A stretch of 8,776 nt of DNA from an uncultured bacterium. GTDB taxonomy: Bacteria > Bacteroidota > Bacteroidia > Chitinophagales > Chitinophagaceae. The notes beneath the pieces are model-generated. The model was given only the letters and a program-made list of their open reading frames with translations. It was not told the origin of the DNA and ran no database searches. Shown here one piece after another: positions 7,160 to 8,776 of this stretch (its first letter is position 1; each line of letters begins with the position of its first letter). The stretch is from the NCBI GenBank assembly GCA_903957405.1, contig CAJBPC010000532.1:1-8776 (forward strand). Reading direction: 5' to 3'. A program made the translations under genes and the position numbers.

Positions 7160-7173
7160 CGAACAAGTCGTCA
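7157..7173 (+). repeat. Intercistronic inverted repeat between SulP gene and dabA
   Basis: TGACGA (7157-7162) and TCGTCA (7168-7173) form a perfect 6-bp stem with a 5-nt loop. It begins exactly at the SulP stop codon and ends 9 nt before the dabA ATG. It lacks a T tract, so it is not a terminator; it could tune translation or mRNA stability between the two cistrons. Confidence 0.35.
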
Positions 7174-7182
7174 CTATGAACC

Positions 7183-8776
7183 ATGAAGAAGACCAATTTT
7201 GACGAAAAAAAGGTGATCCATGACCTGAAGCATTATCTGCCATCACAGCAGGCGCTGAAAGATTTCATCCATCACAATACCCTGCATGCTTTTCAGCACC
7301 TGAAATTCTATGATGCCATCTTCCGGGCCTCGGCCATCTTCGGCTTCCAAGTGCACCTCGAACTGTCAGATTATAGGGCCATGTATCAAAGCGGACGAAT
7401 CCGAAAAGACGTGCTCCGACAGGTCATTGGACTCAAGAAAAAGGACATAGCCCTTTGGGAAGATAAACTGCTTGCAGGAACATACACAACATTGCGTCAA
7501 CCTCGGATTGGTCGATTGAGGGAACTCTGGAAAACCTCTTACAATATCAATTTGGACGATCGGGTTCATCCTCTCCTGTTCCGGATCCTATGTGCCTTTT
7601 TGGACCAAGGTGTCGCAATACAGGGATTCCCCGTGAAAAATCTGGGTTTCACAGAAAGTATAAGGGGGTTGGAAAAAGCAAGTGCTGTCAGCTTTTTCCG
7701 GACGGATGATGTTCGGAATTTGTTCCTTTCCGGAACCTATTCCCTGGAATCGCTGCTCACAGAGATCGTCGGAGAGCCTGCATATTTCGAGCAGTATCTT
7801 TTCGATACGCATTTCGCCCACCCTGGATGGAGTGGATTCGTAAGCGCGATAGAGGACAATCCTAAAACACTGCTCGACAGTAAGAAAATCACGTTCAGCG
7901 AGTGGGCTTCTTTTGAATTGCTCATGGAACTGGACGTCCTGCAAGACAGCCTGGGAAAAGGCTGGAAAACCCTTTCGGAGCATGCAAAGGAACCACCCTT
8001 GGACTTGTTTGCCCCGATAGAAGCGTCAACGTTCACCGAAGTCATTGAACTTTGGCAGGATGCCTTCGAGTGGAGTTACTATGATTCCGTGCTGAAAGGC
8101 CTGGAGATCAGCAGACATCGAATCGCTTCACGCGGAAGTTTATCGTCGAACGGTGGCACGGGCCTTTTCGTTTCTAAAACAGAAACTCCTGCTTCACCAG
8201 CCGAAGTGTTTAAAATACCCACCTTTCAGGCCGTTTTCTGCATTGATGAACGCGAGTGTTCTATTCGCCGGCATCTTGAGGGAGTGGACACCGAATGCAT
8301 CACTTTCGGTGCACCGGGATTCTTCGGGGTGGAGTTCTATTTTCAGCAACAGGGAAGCAAATTCTACGACAAGCTTTGCCCCGCACCGGTCACGCCAAAG
8401 CATCTGATCAAAGAATCCGAAGCGAGTGCCGTTCGGAAAGATGAGATGCTATATTCAAAAAACACCCATGGTCTGCTGACAGGTTTTGCATACAGCATGG
8501 TCTTGGGATTCGTTGCATTGATCAGGATCATCCAGAACCTCTTCCGACCTCAAATGAGTCCGGCCATCTCCAATGCTTATGGACATATGGATACCGACTC
8601 CACCCTGACAATCGAGAACAGGGATCCATCGGAGATAGAAAACGGCCTTCAGGTCGGGTACACCATCGATGAAATGGCTACCAGAGCGGAAGGATTCCTG
8701 CGGGGCATCGGACTGGTGGAACATTTCGCCCCAACCGTATACATCGTGGCGCACGGCAGCAGCAGTGCAAACAACC
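7183..8776 (+). CDS. dabA: DabA / DUF2309 inorganic-carbon uptake subunit, 3' end beyond window
   Basis: The first 531 residues of a DUF2309 (YbcC) family protein, usually about 800-1000 long. In Halothiobacillus neapolitanus DabA is the zinc-containing, beta-carbonic-anhydrase-like subunit that works with the NuoL-like DabB to accumulate inorganic carbon by converting CO2 to bicarbonate at the inner face of the membrane. The N-terminal motif FIHHNTLHAFQHLKF (28-42) is typical. Zinc-site residues Cys353 and Asp355 lie in FCIDER, and His524 lies in AHGSSSANN near the edge; the second zinc Cys, expected about 15 residues later, is outside the window. Residues 433-454 are unusually hydrophobic. 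The ATG at 7183 gives the family N-terminus, while the ATG at 7176 runs into a stop after eight codons. The gene follows the SulP gene by 23 bp. Whether dabB comes next cannot be seen. Confidence 0.92.
   Translation, partial: MKKTNFDEKKVIHDLKHYLPSQQALKDFIHHNTLHAFQHLKFYDAIFRASAIFGFQVHLELSDYRAMYQSGRIRKDVLRQVIGLKKKDIALWEDKLLAGTYTTLRQPRIGRLRELWKTSYNINLDDRVHPLLFRILCAFLDQGVAIQGFPVKNLGFTESIRGLEKASAVSFFRTDDVRNLFLSGTYSLESLLTEIVGEPAYFEQYLFDTHFAHPGWSGFVSAIEDNPKTLLDSKKITFSEWASFELLMELDVLQDSLGKGWKTLSEHAKEPPLDLFAPIEASTFTEVIELWQDAFEWSYYDSVLKGLEISRHRIASRGSLSSNGGTGLFVSKTETPASPAEVFKIPTFQAVFCIDERECSIRRHLEGVDTECITFGAPGFFGVEFYFQQQGSKFYDKLCPAPVTPKHLIKESEASAVRKDEMLYSKNTHGLLTGFAYSMVLGFVALIRIIQNLFRPQMSPAISNAYGHMDTDSTLTIENRDPSEIENGLQVGYTIDEMATRAEGFLRGIGLVEHFAPTVYIVAHGSSSANN

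Noticed and set aside
7588..8045. Long - strand open frames opposite dabA
   Set aside because: They are antisense to a clear DabA frame and show no family motifs.

Overview
The window looks like a chromosomal piece of a Bacteroidota (Bacteroidetes) genome of moderate GC. Every start codon lacks a clear Shine-Dalgarno sequence, an exact TAnnTTTG promoter -7 element lies ahead of one gene, and the gene families present are all common in that phylum. The assignment is to phylum only and is an inference. No tRNA, rRNA, CRISPR array, insertion sequence or phage gene was recognised.

Layout. Positions 1-526 hold no gene I can support. Positions 527-3377 carry a two-gene phenylacetate catabolism unit on the + strand: paaZ, a full-length bifunctional oxepin-CoA hydrolase / semialdehyde dehydrogenase with both active sites intact, and 25 bp later a crotonase-family protein with one of the two usual catalytic glutamates replaced by glycine. 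A fabG-like 3-oxoacyl-ACP reductase (3405-4160, - strand) converges on this unit with only 27 bp between the stop codons. A 274-bp spacer then separates fabG from a divergent set of + strand genes.

The right half (4435 to the window end) is an inorganic-carbon module. It begins with a small, unrecognised, single-pass membrane protein with a His/Cys-rich tail (4435-4809). This is followed by a cytoplasmic beta-carbonic anhydrase (4903-5541), a SulP-family anion transporter with a C-terminal STAS domain (5585-7159), and the first ~531 residues of a DabA / DUF2309 protein (7183 to the edge). The last three are tightly spaced (43 and 23 bp) and read as one operon. By family knowledge, SulP proteins of this kind can import bicarbonate, DabA is the zinc-containing, carbonic-anhydrase-like subunit of the DAB inorganic-carbon pump, and beta-CA interconverts CO2 and bicarbonate. 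Together they would supply or retain bicarbonate in the cytosol.

The most notable point is the gene combination. DabA normally works with DabB, a NuoL-like membrane subunit, yet here the membrane protein directly upstream of dabA is a SulP transporter. Whether a dabB follows dabA beyond the edge cannot be seen and decides how unusual the locus is.
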